A DNA stretch of 64,000 nucleotides from the NCBI GenBank assembly GCA_021776195.1, contig JAJFGK010000162.1, positions 124,001 to 188,000 of the forward strand, given 5' to 3'. The DNA comes from Kiloniellaceae bacterium. Lineage in GTDB: Bacteria > Pseudomonadota > Alphaproteobacteria > Kiloniellales > Kiloniellaceae. The notes below the pieces were generated by a model. That model saw nothing but the letters and a program-made list of their open reading frames with translations, had not been told where the DNA came from and did not search any database. Every line of letters begins with the position of its first letter. Position 1 is the first letter of the stretch. Shown here one piece after another: positions 26,617 through 35,581 of the stretch. Position numbers and translations under genes: made by a program.

Positions 26617-27717
26617 ATGGAAATGACGACGTTACGTATGGCCACGGGTACGGCGGCACTGGCTCTGGGCCTGGGCTTGGCCGGGGGCATCGGCTTGACC
26701 GGCACCGCCGCCGCCGAAGACCCGGTTGTTCTGGTATCCTGGGGTGGCGCCTGGTCGGCTGCCGTGAAAGGCGCCTGGACCGATCCCTATATCAAGGAGA
26801 CCGGCGAGAACATCGCACTGGTCGACTACAACGGCGGTGTTGCCGAAATCCGTGCCCAGGTCGAGGCCGGCAACGTGCACTGGGACATCGTCGACATGAT
26901 CCCGGGCGATATCGTTCGCGCCTGCGACGAGGGGCTGCTGGAAGAGCTGCCGCTGGATCGCATTCCCGCCGGCGAAAACGGCGTGCCCGGCAAGGACGAC
27001 TGGGTGCCGAACGGCGTGTTGCCTTGCGGCATCGGCGGCGTGGTCTGGGCCACCGTGATGTCCTACCGCGACGACATCTTCACCGGTGACAAGCCGACGT
27101 CGGTCGCCGATTTCTGGGATACCGACAAGTTCGCCGGCAAGCGCGGCCTGCGCAAAGTGGCCGAGGTCAATTTGGAATATGCCCTGATGGCCGATGGTGT
27201 GCCGGCGGATCAGGTTTATGACCTGCTGGCGACCGAAGAGGGTGTCGAGCGCGCCTTCAAAAAGCTGGCCGAGTTGAAAGATGATGCGGTCTGGTGGGAA
27301 GCCGGCGCCCAGGCGCCGCAGATCCTGGCGGACAAGGAAGCGGTGATCTCGACCGCCTACAACGGCCGCATCTACAATGCCTACAAGAACGAGAACCAGC
27401 CCCTCACCATCATGTGGGACACCCAGGTCTGGGATATCGGCCACATGGGGATCGTCAAGGGGGCGCCGCACAAGGAGCGCGCGCTCAAGTTCCTTCTCGA
27501 CTACTACTCCCTGCCGCAAAATCAGGCGCGGATCGTCGATTTCATCGCCTATGGCCCGATGCGCAAGTCCGCCTCGGACTATATCGAGGGCGATATCAAG
27601 CAGCACCTGCCGACCGCCCACATGGAGGGCGAGAACGTCCTGCAGTTCGATTTCCTATTCTGGGCGGACTACAAGGACGACTATCAGGAGCGTTTCGCCG
27701 CCTGGATCGCGAAGTAG
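26617..27717 (+). CDS. ABC transporter solute-binding protein, spermidine/putrescine (PotD-like) type
   Basis: 366 residues with a Sec signal peptide (Ala/Leu/Gly core ending in GTAAAEDP). The mature start VVLVSWGGAWSAAVKGAWTDPYIKETGENI is the pattern of extracellular binding proteins of the PotD/polyamine type, and WDTQVWDIGHMGIVKGAPHKERALKFLLDYYS near the C-terminus fits. GGGAGG precedes the ATG. No ABC permease or ATPase gene follows; a terminator comes right after the stop, so the receptor is expressed alone and must pair with a transporter encoded elsewhere. Confidence 0.88.
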   Translation: MEMTTLRMATGTAALALGLGLAGGIGLTGTAAAEDPVVLVSWGGAWSAAVKGAWTDPYIKETGENIALVDYNGGVAEIRAQVEAGNVHWDIVDMIPGDIVRACDEGLLEELPLDRIPAGENGVPGKDDWVPNGVLPCGIGGVVWATVMSYRDDIFTGDKPTSVADFWDTDKFAGKRGLRKVAEVNLEYALMADGVPADQVYDLLATEEGVERAFKKLAELKDDAVWWEAGAQAPQILADKEAVISTAYNGRIYNAYKNENQPLTIMWDTQVWDIGHMGIVKGAPHKERALKFLLDYYSLPQNQARIVDFIAYGPMRKSASDYIEGDIKQHLPTAHMEGENVLQFDFLFWADYKDDYQERFAAWIAK

Positions 27718-27739
27718 AGTTTCGTTTCGGGACAAATTG

Positions 27740-27771
27740 GGGGCGCCTTTCGGGGCGCCCCTCTTTCTTTG
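27740..27771 (+). terminator. Rho-independent terminator after the solute-binding protein gene
   Basis: An 8-bp stem GGGGCGCC/GGCGCCCC with loop TTTCGG, followed by TCTTTCTTT, 22 nt after the stop codon. Strong GC stem and a T-rich tail. Confidence 0.9.
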
Positions 27772-28062
27772 CGCAGCTTAAAATTACACAAAGATAGGCA
27801 GTTAGGTTGCCTGTGTCCCTTTTTGCGGACCTGCCATCCCATTTTTTGTTTCGTGAGCCCGGCCCCGCTGCCCTACCATCATGTCGGCTGCCCTTTGGAC
27901 TGCCGGTTGAGCAATGGAACTGAAATGCTCGATTGGCATGGACGCTAAAGAGGCGGTCCCATAAGCTGCCGTGCTTTTCGGCATCGGCGCAACGCCGCCT
28001 TGGCAAGGGTGACGATCCGATCGAGGCGAGACAGCAAGCAGAACGAAAACAGGGAGAACGAA
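27772..28062. other. Intergenic region upstream of the TTT operon
   Basis: About 290 nt without a credible gene. A short hairpin AGGCA/TGCCT near 27797-27813 is followed by CCCTTTTT and could be a second, weak termination signal. The rest presumably holds the promoter of the downstream transporter operon, but no clear minus 35/minus 10 pair is visible. Confidence 0.35.
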
Positions 28063-29082
28063 ATGCAATTGAGAAAAGGTTTTGGCGGGATCGCCGCGGC
28101 GGCGGCACTCTCGGCCCTTTTGGCGGCGCCCGGCTTTGCCGCCGAGGACACCCTGCCGGCCAGCAAGGAGCGCCCCGACGGGTTTCCGGAACGTCCCATC
28201 AACATGGTGGTGCCTTACGGCCCCGGTGGCGGCTCCGGCCAGGTCGCGGCGGCCATGGCCCAGGCCTTCACGGAGCTGACCGGCGTCGGCGTCAACCGCG
28301 ACCACAAGCCCGGCGGCAGCGGTATGGTGGGCCTCACCGCCTACATGCCGACCCCGGCCGACGGCTACAGCGTGCTGGAACATATCGACGACGCGACCAG
28401 CGCCTTCGTCTCGGGCTCGAGCCCGATCGACCCGGCCGAGGATCTCATTCCGCTGGTGATTTCGCAGATCACCTTCTCGCAGATCTATATCCGCTCCGAT
28501 GAGGACCGCTACACCGACTGGGCCTCCTTCGTTGAGTACACCAAGGCCCAGGGCGGCAAGGCAACCATCGCCAACGTCAGCCGCGAAGGCTCGATGGAGC
28601 GCGTCAACCTGCAGCGCATCATGGATCACTTCGGCTTCGAGATGCAGCAGATCTCCTTCGACAAGGGCGGACCGCGCTATGCCGCGCTCAAAGGCGGCCA
28701 GGTCGATGCTCTCTTCGAGCAGCCCGGCGATGTGCGCGGTTTCCTCGACAGCGGCGACTTCAAGCCGATCCTGACCCTGTTGAAGGACCGCCCGGCGGCC
28801 TTTGCCGACGTGCCTTCGATGGCCGATGTCGGCCTCGACTTCGACCCGCTCATGCGCTTTCGCGGTTTCTATGTGAAGAAGGGCATCCCGCAGGACCGCC
28901 TGGAGTGGCTGCAGTGGGCCTTCCAGAAAGCCTATTTCCAGCCGAGCTATCAGGACTACAACGAAAAGAAGTTCATGAACCTGATCGACTCCTTCCGTGA
29001 CACCGAGGGGGCTATCGCCCTCATCAAGCAGACCGGCGAGAACTACAGGATCGCCTACAAGGAAATGGGCCTGATCGAGTAG
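28063..29082 (+). CDS. TTT transporter substrate-binding protein, TctC-like
   Basis: Periplasmic receptor of a tripartite tricarboxylate transporter, 339 residues. It has a Sec signal peptide (LRKGFGGIAAAAALSALLAAPGFAAE). The TctC (Bug) hallmarks are PERPINMVVPYGPGGGSG near residue 45, HKPGGSGMVGL, and the later KGGPRYAALKGGQVDALFEQPGDV. AGGGAG lies 6 nt before the ATG. It heads a block of six same-strand genes. The ligand is a small carboxylate or sulfonated carboxylate, inferred from the downstream enzymes. Confidence 0.93.
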   Translation: MQLRKGFGGIAAAAALSALLAAPGFAAEDTLPASKERPDGFPERPINMVVPYGPGGGSGQVAAAMAQAFTELTGVGVNRDHKPGGSGMVGLTAYMPTPADGYSVLEHIDDATSAFVSGSSPIDPAEDLIPLVISQITFSQIYIRSDEDRYTDWASFVEYTKAQGGKATIANVSREGSMERVNLQRIMDHFGFEMQQISFDKGGPRYAALKGGQVDALFEQPGDVRGFLDSGDFKPILTLLKDRPAAFADVPSMADVGLDFDPLMRFRGFYVKKGIPQDRLEWLQWAFQKAYFQPSYQDYNEKKFMNLIDSFRDTEGAIALIKQTGENYRIAYKEMGLIE

Positions 29083-29172
29083 CCGCTTCGGCTAACGTTT
29101 GAACTGGCCGCCCCTGCCGGCGAGGTCCGGCAGGGGCGGCCACCCCCTAGAAATTGCGCCGAGGGGCTTGCC

Positions 29173-29718
29173 ATGAACAGCGCGGTCGCCCGCAAGGTCG
29201 GCGAGGCGGGGCTTTGGATCGCCTTCGCCGCCGTCGCCTACTACTTCAGTTTCGATTTCGACAAGGAAGTTCAGATCTACCGCTTCGGCGCCGCCGGCTG
29301 GCCGCGCGCGGTGATCCTTTTGATCGTGATCGCGGCGCTGTGCCAGGCCGCCTCGGTGCTGCTCGAGGCGCGACGCAGCGCCGGCGCGACAGCCGACACA
29401 GCGACACAGCAAGGGGCCGGTGAGGACGCCGCGCCCGACAGGCTCTCCGGCCTGCGGATCAGCGCGATCCTTCTCCTGCCGATCGTCTACGCGGCACTGA
29501 TCGAGCAGATGGGATTCTATTTCCTCACGCCCTTTTTCATTCTGGGCTATCTACTGCTGGCCGGCGAACGGCGATGGAAGGTGCTGGTGGGTGTGAGCCT
29601 CGGCATCTACGCCGTCATGGTGGTGGTGTTCGGTCGCTTTCTCTACATCAACCTGCCGGTCGGCAACTGGCACCCCTTTTACGATTTCTCCAACTGGCTG
29701 TTGGTGGTGATCCGTTAG
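29173..29718 (+). CDS. TTT transporter small membrane subunit, TctB-like
   Basis: 181 residues with four hydrophobic segments. The pattern of a first helix followed by YRFGAAGWPRAVILLIV, then a polar loop, then two to three C-terminal helices (ILLLPIVYAALIEQMGFYFLTPFFILGYLLLAGER) fits TctB subunits. It lies between the TctC and TctA genes in the standard order. It is poorly conserved across the family, so the call rests partly on context. Confidence 0.88.
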   Translation: MNSAVARKVGEAGLWIAFAAVAYYFSFDFDKEVQIYRFGAAGWPRAVILLIVIAALCQAASVLLEARRSAGATADTATQQGAGEDAAPDRLSGLRISAILLLPIVYAALIEQMGFYFLTPFFILGYLLLAGERRWKVLVGVSLGIYAVMVVVFGRFLYINLPVGNWHPFYDFSNWLLVVIR

Positions 29719-29737
29719 CGCGGTGGAACGGGATTAG

Positions 29738-31252
29738 ATGGAAAACTTTATCAACGGAACCGTGACGCTGTTCGGCGATCCGGTCTCGGTCATGATCTTC
29801 ATCGGCGGCCTTCTGGGCGGCATGCTGTTCGGCGCGATCCCCGGTGTCTCGATGTTGACCCTGGCGGCGATCCTGTTGCCTTTTTCCAGCGACATGTCGG
29901 CCAGCAACGCCATCATGCTCTTTTCGGTAATCTACTGCGCCGGTGTCTTCGGCGGGGCCATCACGGCGATTCTCTTCAACATCCCGGGCGCGCCGGAAAA
30001 CGCGCCGACGGCCTTCGACGGCTACCCCATGACCCAGCAGGGGCGGGCTGGCAAGGCGGTTGGCGCCGCGGTGCTCTGTTCGGCCTTCGGCGGCACCTGC
30101 TCGGCAGTCCTGATGATGGCGGCCACGGCGACCATCGCCAACTGGGCGATCGTCGCCTTCGGGCCGCCGGAGATCTTCGCCCTGGTATTCTTCGGCCTGG
30201 CCGTGGCGTCCTCGGTCGGCGGCGAGTCGCTCTGGAAAGGCTGGCTCTCGGTGCTCTTCGGCCTGTTGATTGCGACGGTCGGCCTCGACCCGGTGGCCGG
30301 CAACATGCGCTTTACCTTCGGCGTGCCCTACCTGATGGCGGGGATCGACTTCGTGACCGTGATCCTTGGCTTCTTCGCCGTGGCAGAGGTCTTCGTACAG
30401 GCCGAAAAGCGCGCCAAGGGCACCTACAAGGCGCCCAAGGTGAACCTGGATTTTCCCACCTTCCGCGAGTTCTGGGGGCTTAAGTTCGCCGTCGCCCGCT
30501 CGGTCGTGATCGGCTTCTTCGCCGGCATCCTGCCCGGCATCGGCGCGACCCTGGCCGCCTTCATGGGCTACAACGAAGCGGTGCGCTGGTCGCGCCATCC
30601 CGAGAAGTTCGGCAAGGGCGAACTCGAGGGCGTGGTCTCGTCCGAGACCGCGAACAACGCCGCGACCGGGGCCGCCATGATCCCGCTCCTGGCGCTGGGC
30701 CTACCCGGCGGGGCGCTGACGGCGATGATGATCGGCGTCTTTCAGATGCACAATATCGAGCCCGGCCCCCTGGTCTTCATCAACTCCAGCGATCTGGTCT
30801 GGGTGGTCTTTGCGGCCATGTTCTTCGCCAACATCGCGATCTTCTTCCTCGGCTGGCTGCAGACCAAGACCGTGGTCCACCTGCTGCGTATCCCGTTTCA
30901 TCTGTTGGCACCGGCGATCTTGTTGATGGCCACGATCGGCGCCTATTCCCGGCGCGGCCTGGTCATCGATATCATGGTGATGTTCGCCGCCGGCCTGCTG
31001 GCCTTCTTGCTGCGGCGCACCGGCTATTCGATTCCCGGTATCGTGCTGGGCCTGATTCTCGGCAAGATCGGCGAGCAGACCTTCGCCCAAGCCATGCAGA
31101 TGCTACACTACGATGTCTTCGGCTACCTCGACCGGCCGATCGGCGCGTTTTTGATCCTGGCGGCGCTGGTTACCATCATCGCCAATATCCTGGGCAACTT
31201 CTTCCCCGGCTGGCGCCAGCGTCTCTTCAGCAAGCAAAGTTCGAAGGCCTAG
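29738..31252 (+). CDS. TTT transporter large permease, TctA-like
   Basis: 504 residues with about twelve membrane segments. The TctA signature regions are GGLLGGMLFGAIPGVSMLTLAAILLPF at the start, ITAILFNIPGAPENAPTAFDGYPMTQQGRAGKA, and later GILPGIGATLAAFMGYNEAVRWS with SSETANNAATGAAMIPLLALGLPG. This subunit forms the ion-coupled translocation path. The stop is 17 nt before the aldehyde dehydrogenase start, so transporter and enzymes are probably one operon. Confidence 0.95.
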   Translation: MENFINGTVTLFGDPVSVMIFIGGLLGGMLFGAIPGVSMLTLAAILLPFSSDMSASNAIMLFSVIYCAGVFGGAITAILFNIPGAPENAPTAFDGYPMTQQGRAGKAVGAAVLCSAFGGTCSAVLMMAATATIANWAIVAFGPPEIFALVFFGLAVASSVGGESLWKGWLSVLFGLLIATVGLDPVAGNMRFTFGVPYLMAGIDFVTVILGFFAVAEVFVQAEKRAKGTYKAPKVNLDFPTFREFWGLKFAVARSVVIGFFAGILPGIGATLAAFMGYNEAVRWSRHPEKFGKGELEGVVSSETANNAATGAAMIPLLALGLPGGALTAMMIGVFQMHNIEPGPLVFINSSDLVWVVFAAMFFANIAIFFLGWLQTKTVVHLLRIPFHLLAPAILLMATIGAYSRRGLVIDIMVMFAAGLLAFLLRRTGYSIPGIVLGLILGKIGEQTFAQAMQMLHYDVFGYLDRPIGAFLILAALVTIIANILGNFFPGWRQRLFSKQSSKA

Positions 31253-31268
31253 TAAGGAGCGACCCACC

Positions 31269-32699
31269 ATGGCTCAGGCATCCCACGCCGCGGAAGGCGC
31301 AATCGACCCACGGGCCGCCGTGACGGATCTGGTGACCCGCGGCCGGGCCGCCATGGCCTGTCTGAAAGACGCCGATCAGGCCCGCGTGGACGAGGCGGTA
31401 ACCGCGCTGGCCTGGTCGATCTACCGCGACGACCGGGCCAAGACACTGGCCGAGAAGGCCGTCGAGGACACCGGTCTGGGCAACGTGGCCGACAAGATCG
31501 TCAAGAACCAGCGCAAGACCTTCGGCACCCTGCGCGACCTGCTGCGCGCCAAGACCGTGGGCGTGATCGAGGAACTGCCCGAAAAAGGCTTGGTCAAATA
31601 TGCCAAGCCGGTCGGCGTGGTGGCCGCGGTCTGTCCCTCGACCAACCCGGCGGCGACCCCGATCAACAAGGCCATGATGGCGCTGAAGGGCGGCAACGCC
31701 GTGATCGTCGCGCCCTCGCCGGCGGGCTGGAGCACCTCGGCCCTGACCGTGGACTTCGCCCGCGCGGAACTGACCCGAATCGGCCTCGATCCGGACCTGG
31801 TTCAGATCCTGCCCCAGCCGGTGACCAAGGAACTGACCCAGGCGCTGATGGAGGGCGCGGATCTGGTGGTCTGCACCGGGTCGCAGAACAACGTCCGCCG
31901 CGCCTATTCCAGCGGCACGCCGGCGCTGGGCGTCGGCGCCGGCAACGTGCCGGTGATCATCGACGAAAGCGCCGACCTGAAGGATGCCGCCGGCAAGATC
32001 GCGGCGTCCAAGTGTTTCGACAACGCGACCTCCTGCTCGTCGGAAAACGCGCTGGTCATTCTCGATGCGGTCTACGAAGAGGCCATCGCCGCCCTGCAGC
32101 GGGCCGGTGCCTATCGGGCCAGCGAGGCCGAGGTCGGCCGCGTCGTGGCGACGCTGTGGCAGAACGGCAAGCTGAACCGCCATATCATCGCCAAACCCAT
32201 GGCCGTCCTGGTCCCGGCCTTCGGATTGGCCGAAGGCGCCGAGGGGTCCCGCTTCCTCCTGGCCGAGGCCGAAGGGATCGGCCCGGGTCATCCGCTGTCG
32301 GACGAGAAGCTCTCCCTGGTGCTGACGGTCTACCGGGCGCGCGACTTCGCCGAGGCCAAAGACAAGGTGCGGCGCATTCTCGAGTTTCAGGGCATGGGCC
32401 ATTCCTGCGGCATCCACACCGCTCGGCTCGACCATGCCCGCGCCCTGGCCGAAGAGCTCGACGTGGTGCGTGTGCTGGTCAACCAGGCCCACACCTTCGG
32501 CAACGGCGGCGGGTTCGACAACGGCCTGCCCTTCACGCTCTCCATGGGCTGCGGAACCTGGGCCGGCAACTCGATCAGCGAGAACCTCAACTACCGTCAC
32601 TTCATCAACATCACCCATCTGGTCACCACCATTCCCGAAGACAAACCCGAAGAGGTAGAGCTGTTTGGTGCCTTCTGGGACAAGTACGGACCATCATGA
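31269..32699 (+). CDS. CoA-acylating aldehyde dehydrogenase, sulfoacetaldehyde dehydrogenase (SauS)-like
   Basis: 476 residues. The short N-terminus, the GVVAAVCPSTNPAATPINKAMMALKGGNAVIVAPSP cofactor region and Cys256 in NATSCSSEN mark the acylating subgroup that interconverts acyl-CoA and aldehyde, as in SauS and the AdhE N-domain; there is no typical hydrolytic Glu-Cys pair. It follows a TTT transporter and precedes a two-subunit acyl-CoA ligase, which suggests that an imported acid is activated to its CoA ester and then reduced to the aldehyde. Sulfoacetate is one candidate. Malonate-type semialdehyde metabolism is an alternative. No Xsc or Pta gene is in the window. Confidence 0.85.
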   Translation: MAQASHAAEGAIDPRAAVTDLVTRGRAAMACLKDADQARVDEAVTALAWSIYRDDRAKTLAEKAVEDTGLGNVADKIVKNQRKTFGTLRDLLRAKTVGVIEELPEKGLVKYAKPVGVVAAVCPSTNPAATPINKAMMALKGGNAVIVAPSPAGWSTSALTVDFARAELTRIGLDPDLVQILPQPVTKELTQALMEGADLVVCTGSQNNVRRAYSSGTPALGVGAGNVPVIIDESADLKDAAGKIAASKCFDNATSCSSENALVILDAVYEEAIAALQRAGAYRASEAEVGRVVATLWQNGKLNRHIIAKPMAVLVPAFGLAEGAEGSRFLLAEAEGIGPGHPLSDEKLSLVLTVYRARDFAEAKDKVRRILEFQGMGHSCGIHTARLDHARALAEELDVVRVLVNQAHTFGNGGGFDNGLPFTLSMGCGTWAGNSISENLNYRHFINITHLVTTIPEDKPEEVELFGAFWDKYGPS

Positions 32700-32712
32700 G
32701 AAAGCCGGCGCG

Positions 32713-33837
32713 ATGAAACTGGAAGAACATGCCGCCAAGGGCGTCATCGAGGACTTCGGGATTGCCGTGCCGCGTGGCGCCCTGGCCGGCTCGTCTTCGG
32801 CGGCGGTTGTCTGCGCCGCCTCGCTCGGGTCGGTCGTGGTCAAGGCCCAGGTCCCGACCGGCAAGCGCGGCAAGGCCGGCGGCATCATCGCCGCGGAAAC
32901 CAGCGACGAGGTCGCGGCGGCGGCCAAGAAGATCCTCGGCATGGAAATCGGCGGCTACCAGGTGGCGCAGGTCCTTATCGAGGAGCGCGCCGACCTGGCC
33001 CGGGAGTTTTATGCCGCGGTGATGACCGACACCGCGCGACGGCTTCCGATCATGCTGTTCTCCGCCAAGGGCGGCATGGATATCGAGGAGGTCGCGGCCC
33101 AGGACCCCGATGCCCTGCGCTGTCACGAGGTCGATATCAAAATGGGCTTCGACCGGGCGGCGGCGGACGCCCTGATCGCCCCCTGCGCCCTGGGTCCGAT
33201 CGCGGCCCAGGTCGCCGACCTCCTGGTGAAGCTCTACCGGGTCTACCGCGAGCGCGATGCCGAGCTGGTCGAGATCAATCCCCTGGCCGCGACCCTGGAC
33301 GGCCGGCTGGTGGCCCTGGACTGCAAGTTCCTGCTGGACGATTCCGCCGCGGAGCGCCAGGCGGCGGTGGCGGCCGAGGCACTTCCCGAACCGCTGTCCG
33401 GTCTCGAGGCCCGGGGCCAGGCGCTCGGTCTCAAGTACATCGAACTGGACGGCGAGGTCGGCCTCCTGGCCAACGGCGCTGGCCTGACCATGACCACCAT
33501 GGACACCATCGCCCACTACGGGGGCCGGCCGGCGAATTTTCTGGAGATCGGCGGCGAGGCCTACACCAAGGCGGTGCCGGCCCTGGAACTGGTGCTCGAT
33601 AATCCTCGCGTTCGTTCCCTGCTGGTCAACTTCTGCGGCGCCTTCGCCCGCTGCGACGTGATGACCGAGGGCGTAATCACGGCCTGGGAGACCTTGAAGC
33701 CGCGCGTGCCGGTGTTCTTTTCGATCCATGGCACCGGTGGCGAAGAGGCGGTTGCCATGGTGCGACAGCGCCTCGGTCTCGAACCCTTCGACTTGATGGA
33801 CGATGCGGTCAAGGCCGCGATCGAGGCGGCACGATGA
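32713..33837 (+). CDS. ADP-forming acyl-CoA ligase, beta subunit (SucC-like)
   Basis: 374 residues. An N-terminal ATP-grasp region ([20 protein letters not shown], then [18 protein letters not shown]) and a C-terminal ligase domain ([32 protein letters not shown]) match succinyl-CoA synthetase beta. ELVEINPLA is the metal-binding block. It is more divergent than housekeeping SucC, and its position next to a transporter and an acylating dehydrogenase points to a dedicated acid-activating role. It overlaps the alpha subunit by 4 nt (ATGA). Confidence 0.9.
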   Translation: MKLEEHAAKGVIEDFGIAVPRGALAGSSSAAVVCAASLGSVVVKAQVPTGKRGKAGGIIAAETSDEVAAAAKKILGMEIGGYQVAQVLIEERADLAREFYAAVMTDTARRLPIMLFSAKGGMDIEEVAAQDPDALRCHEVDIKMGFDRAAADALIAPCALGPIAAQVADLLVKLYRVYRERDAELVEINPLAATLDGRLVALDCKFLLDDSAAERQAAVAAEALPEPLSGLEARGQALGLKYIELDGEVGLLANGAGLTMTTMDTIAHYGGRPANFLEIGGEAYTKAVPALELVLDNPRVRSLLVNFCGAFARCDVMTEGVITAWETLKPRVPVFFSIHGTGGEEAVAMVRQRLGLEPFDLMDDAVKAAIEAAR

Positions 33838-34703
33838 TTATTCGAAGCAACGACCGGGTGCTGGTGCAGGGGATCACCGGCAAGCAGGGCACCTTCTGGA
33901 CCGAACGTATGCGCGAGTGCGGGACCCAGGTTGTCGGCGGTGTCAATCCGCGCAAGGCGGGAACCCAACACCTTGGCCTGCCGGTCTTCGCCACGGCCCG
34001 CGAGGCGGCGGCGGCGGCGGAATTCGATGCCTCGGTCATGTTCGTGCCACCGGCCCTGGCGAAGGAAGCCGCGTTGGATGCCATCGGTGCCGGAGCCAAG
34101 ACCCTGGTTATCCTGACCGAGTTCATTCCGGTGCAGGACACCCTCGAGATCCTGGCCGCGGCCCGCGACCAGGGCACCTGCGTGGTCGGGCCCAACACGG
34201 CCGGGCTCGTGACCCCGGGCGAGGGTTTCCTCGGCATCATGCCGGGCTTCAACGACACCATCTTCCGCCCCGGGCCGATTGGCGTGGTCTCGCGCAGCGG
34301 CAGCCTGGGCACCCTGCTGTGCCTCAATCTGGTGCGGAGCGGCTTTGGCCAGTCCGCCTTCATCGGCATCGGCGGCGATCCGGTGATCGGGACCACCACC
34401 CGGGAGGCGCTGGAATGCCTGGACCATGACAAGCGGACCCAAGCGGTGGTTCTGGTCGGTGAGATCGGCGGTGCCATGGAGGAAGCGGCGGCGGACTATG
34501 CGGCCGGCATGACCAAACCAGTGGTTGCTTTCATCGCCGGGCGCGCGGCCCCCGAGGGCAAGAAGATGGGCCATGCGGGCGCCATCGTGATGGGCGACAG
34601 AGGGACTTATCGGGCCAAACGCAGCGCTCTCGAGGCGTCGGGCGTCACGGTTCTCGACGTGCCCTCTCAAGCCGGCGAGGCGCTCCGGTCGCGAGGCGTT
34701 TAG
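33834..34703 (+). CDS. ADP-forming acyl-CoA ligase, alpha subunit (SucD-like)
   Basis: 289 residues. The CoA-binding Rossmann part has [18 protein letters not shown] and [18 protein letters not shown]; the ligase domain has [15 protein letters not shown] and the phosphohistidine His247 in [10 protein letters not shown]. Complete and in frame. It is coupled to the beta subunit by a 4-nt overlap. Together they would form acyl-CoA plus ADP and phosphate from a free acid. Confidence 0.92.
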   Translation: MIIRSNDRVLVQGITGKQGTFWTERMRECGTQVVGGVNPRKAGTQHLGLPVFATAREAAAAAEFDASVMFVPPALAKEAALDAIGAGAKTLVILTEFIPVQDTLEILAAARDQGTCVVGPNTAGLVTPGEGFLGIMPGFNDTIFRPGPIGVVSRSGSLGTLLCLNLVRSGFGQSAFIGIGGDPVIGTTTREALECLDHDKRTQAVVLVGEIGGAMEEAAADYAAGMTKPVVAFIAGRAAPEGKKMGHAGAIVMGDRGTYRAKRSALEASGVTVLDVPSQAGEALRSRGV

Positions 34704-34778
34704 ACCCGGGAGTCGCGCGGGCGGCCCGCCGATCCTCGTGCGGGCAACCCTCTGATCCAGGTGCAAAAACGATTCCAT

Positions 34779-34793
34779 TTAGCTTTCTTTTAA
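34779..34793 (+). promoter_or_regulatory. CtrA-like binding site upstream of cheZ
   Basis: TTAG-N7-TTAA, one mismatch from the CtrA consensus TTAA-N7-TTAA, about 68 nt before the cheZ start. CtrA controls flagellar and chemotaxis genes in several alphaproteobacteria, so the position is sensible. A single short motif is weak evidence. Confidence 0.35.
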
Positions 34794-34860
34794 CAATTCC
34801 TCTAGAGTTTGAGCTGGCGATTCGGGTGAAGGCCCAGCGACAAGCGAGTGAGGGTATTCC

Positions 34861-35397
34861 ATGGCAGCGGCCGTCGAAAAGCAGCTACGTTCGGAGATTC
34901 TGAATCTCTTTCAATACGTCCAGAGACTGAAAAAGGAGATCGCGGCGATTGCCAATCGCAGTCAAGGTCAGACGGCGTTTGAATCGATGTCCGACCAGTT
35001 GGACGCTATCGTGGCCGCCACCGGTGGTGCCACTTTCACGATCTTGGAGAACCTCGAGGGTATCGAGGATGTGGTCCGGGATATCCGTGAGCACCCGGCG
35101 CCCGAGGAGCTCGATGCGCTTTGCGACAAGATCAGCGCGCGATCGGTGGGCGCGATGGAGGCCTGCTCTTTCCAAGACATCTCGGGCCAGCGCGTCACGA
35201 AGATCATCAAGTCGGTTCGCTTCATCGAAGAGCGGGTGAATGCCCTGGCCCTGCTGTGGGGTCAGGAAGAGATCGAGGCCCTGGCCCAGGAGCTGCCGGA
35301 GCCGGAAGTCGATATGACCGACGGCGTTCCCTTGGAAGGCCCGCAGTTGGCCGGCGCCGCCATTTCCCAGGACGATATCGACAAGCTCTTCGACTGA
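34861..35397 (+). CDS. cheZ: Protein phosphatase CheZ
   Basis: Dephosphorylates CheY-P in chemotaxis. 178 residues, shorter than enteric CheZ (about 214) but typical of alphaproteobacteria. The catalytic helix reads ACSFQDISGQRVTKI near residue 102, with the required Q-D-x3-G-Q. The extreme C-terminus ISQDDIDKLFD is the CheY-binding tail, and it resembles the FliM N-terminal CheY-binding peptide. No other chemotaxis gene is in the window, so it is an orphan locus. Confidence 0.94.
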   Translation: MAAAVEKQLRSEILNLFQYVQRLKKEIAAIANRSQGQTAFESMSDQLDAIVAATGGATFTILENLEGIEDVVRDIREHPAPEELDALCDKISARSVGAMEACSFQDISGQRVTKIIKSVRFIEERVNALALLWGQEEIEALAQELPEPEVDMTDGVPLEGPQLAGAAISQDDIDKLFD

Positions 35398-35581
35398 CCT
35401 TGCACGCAAGTTGCGATTTCATACCGGCCCTCTCCCAAGGGTCGATAGCGGCCCATTACCGGTTTCTTCCGAGTTCTTGCCACCCTGCCCTCGAGCAATT
35501 CGGCGGTAGCAGTCAGGCCGTGGTCAACAATGCGGCGGGATGCGAAGTCACGATCCGATCGAATCGGTGGATGGCCGTGGG

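Noticed and set aside
27913..27928. TGGAACTGAAAT as a fragment of the inverted repeat at 4286
   Set aside because: Only 12 nt match, which is expected by chance in a window of this size, and the flanks differ.
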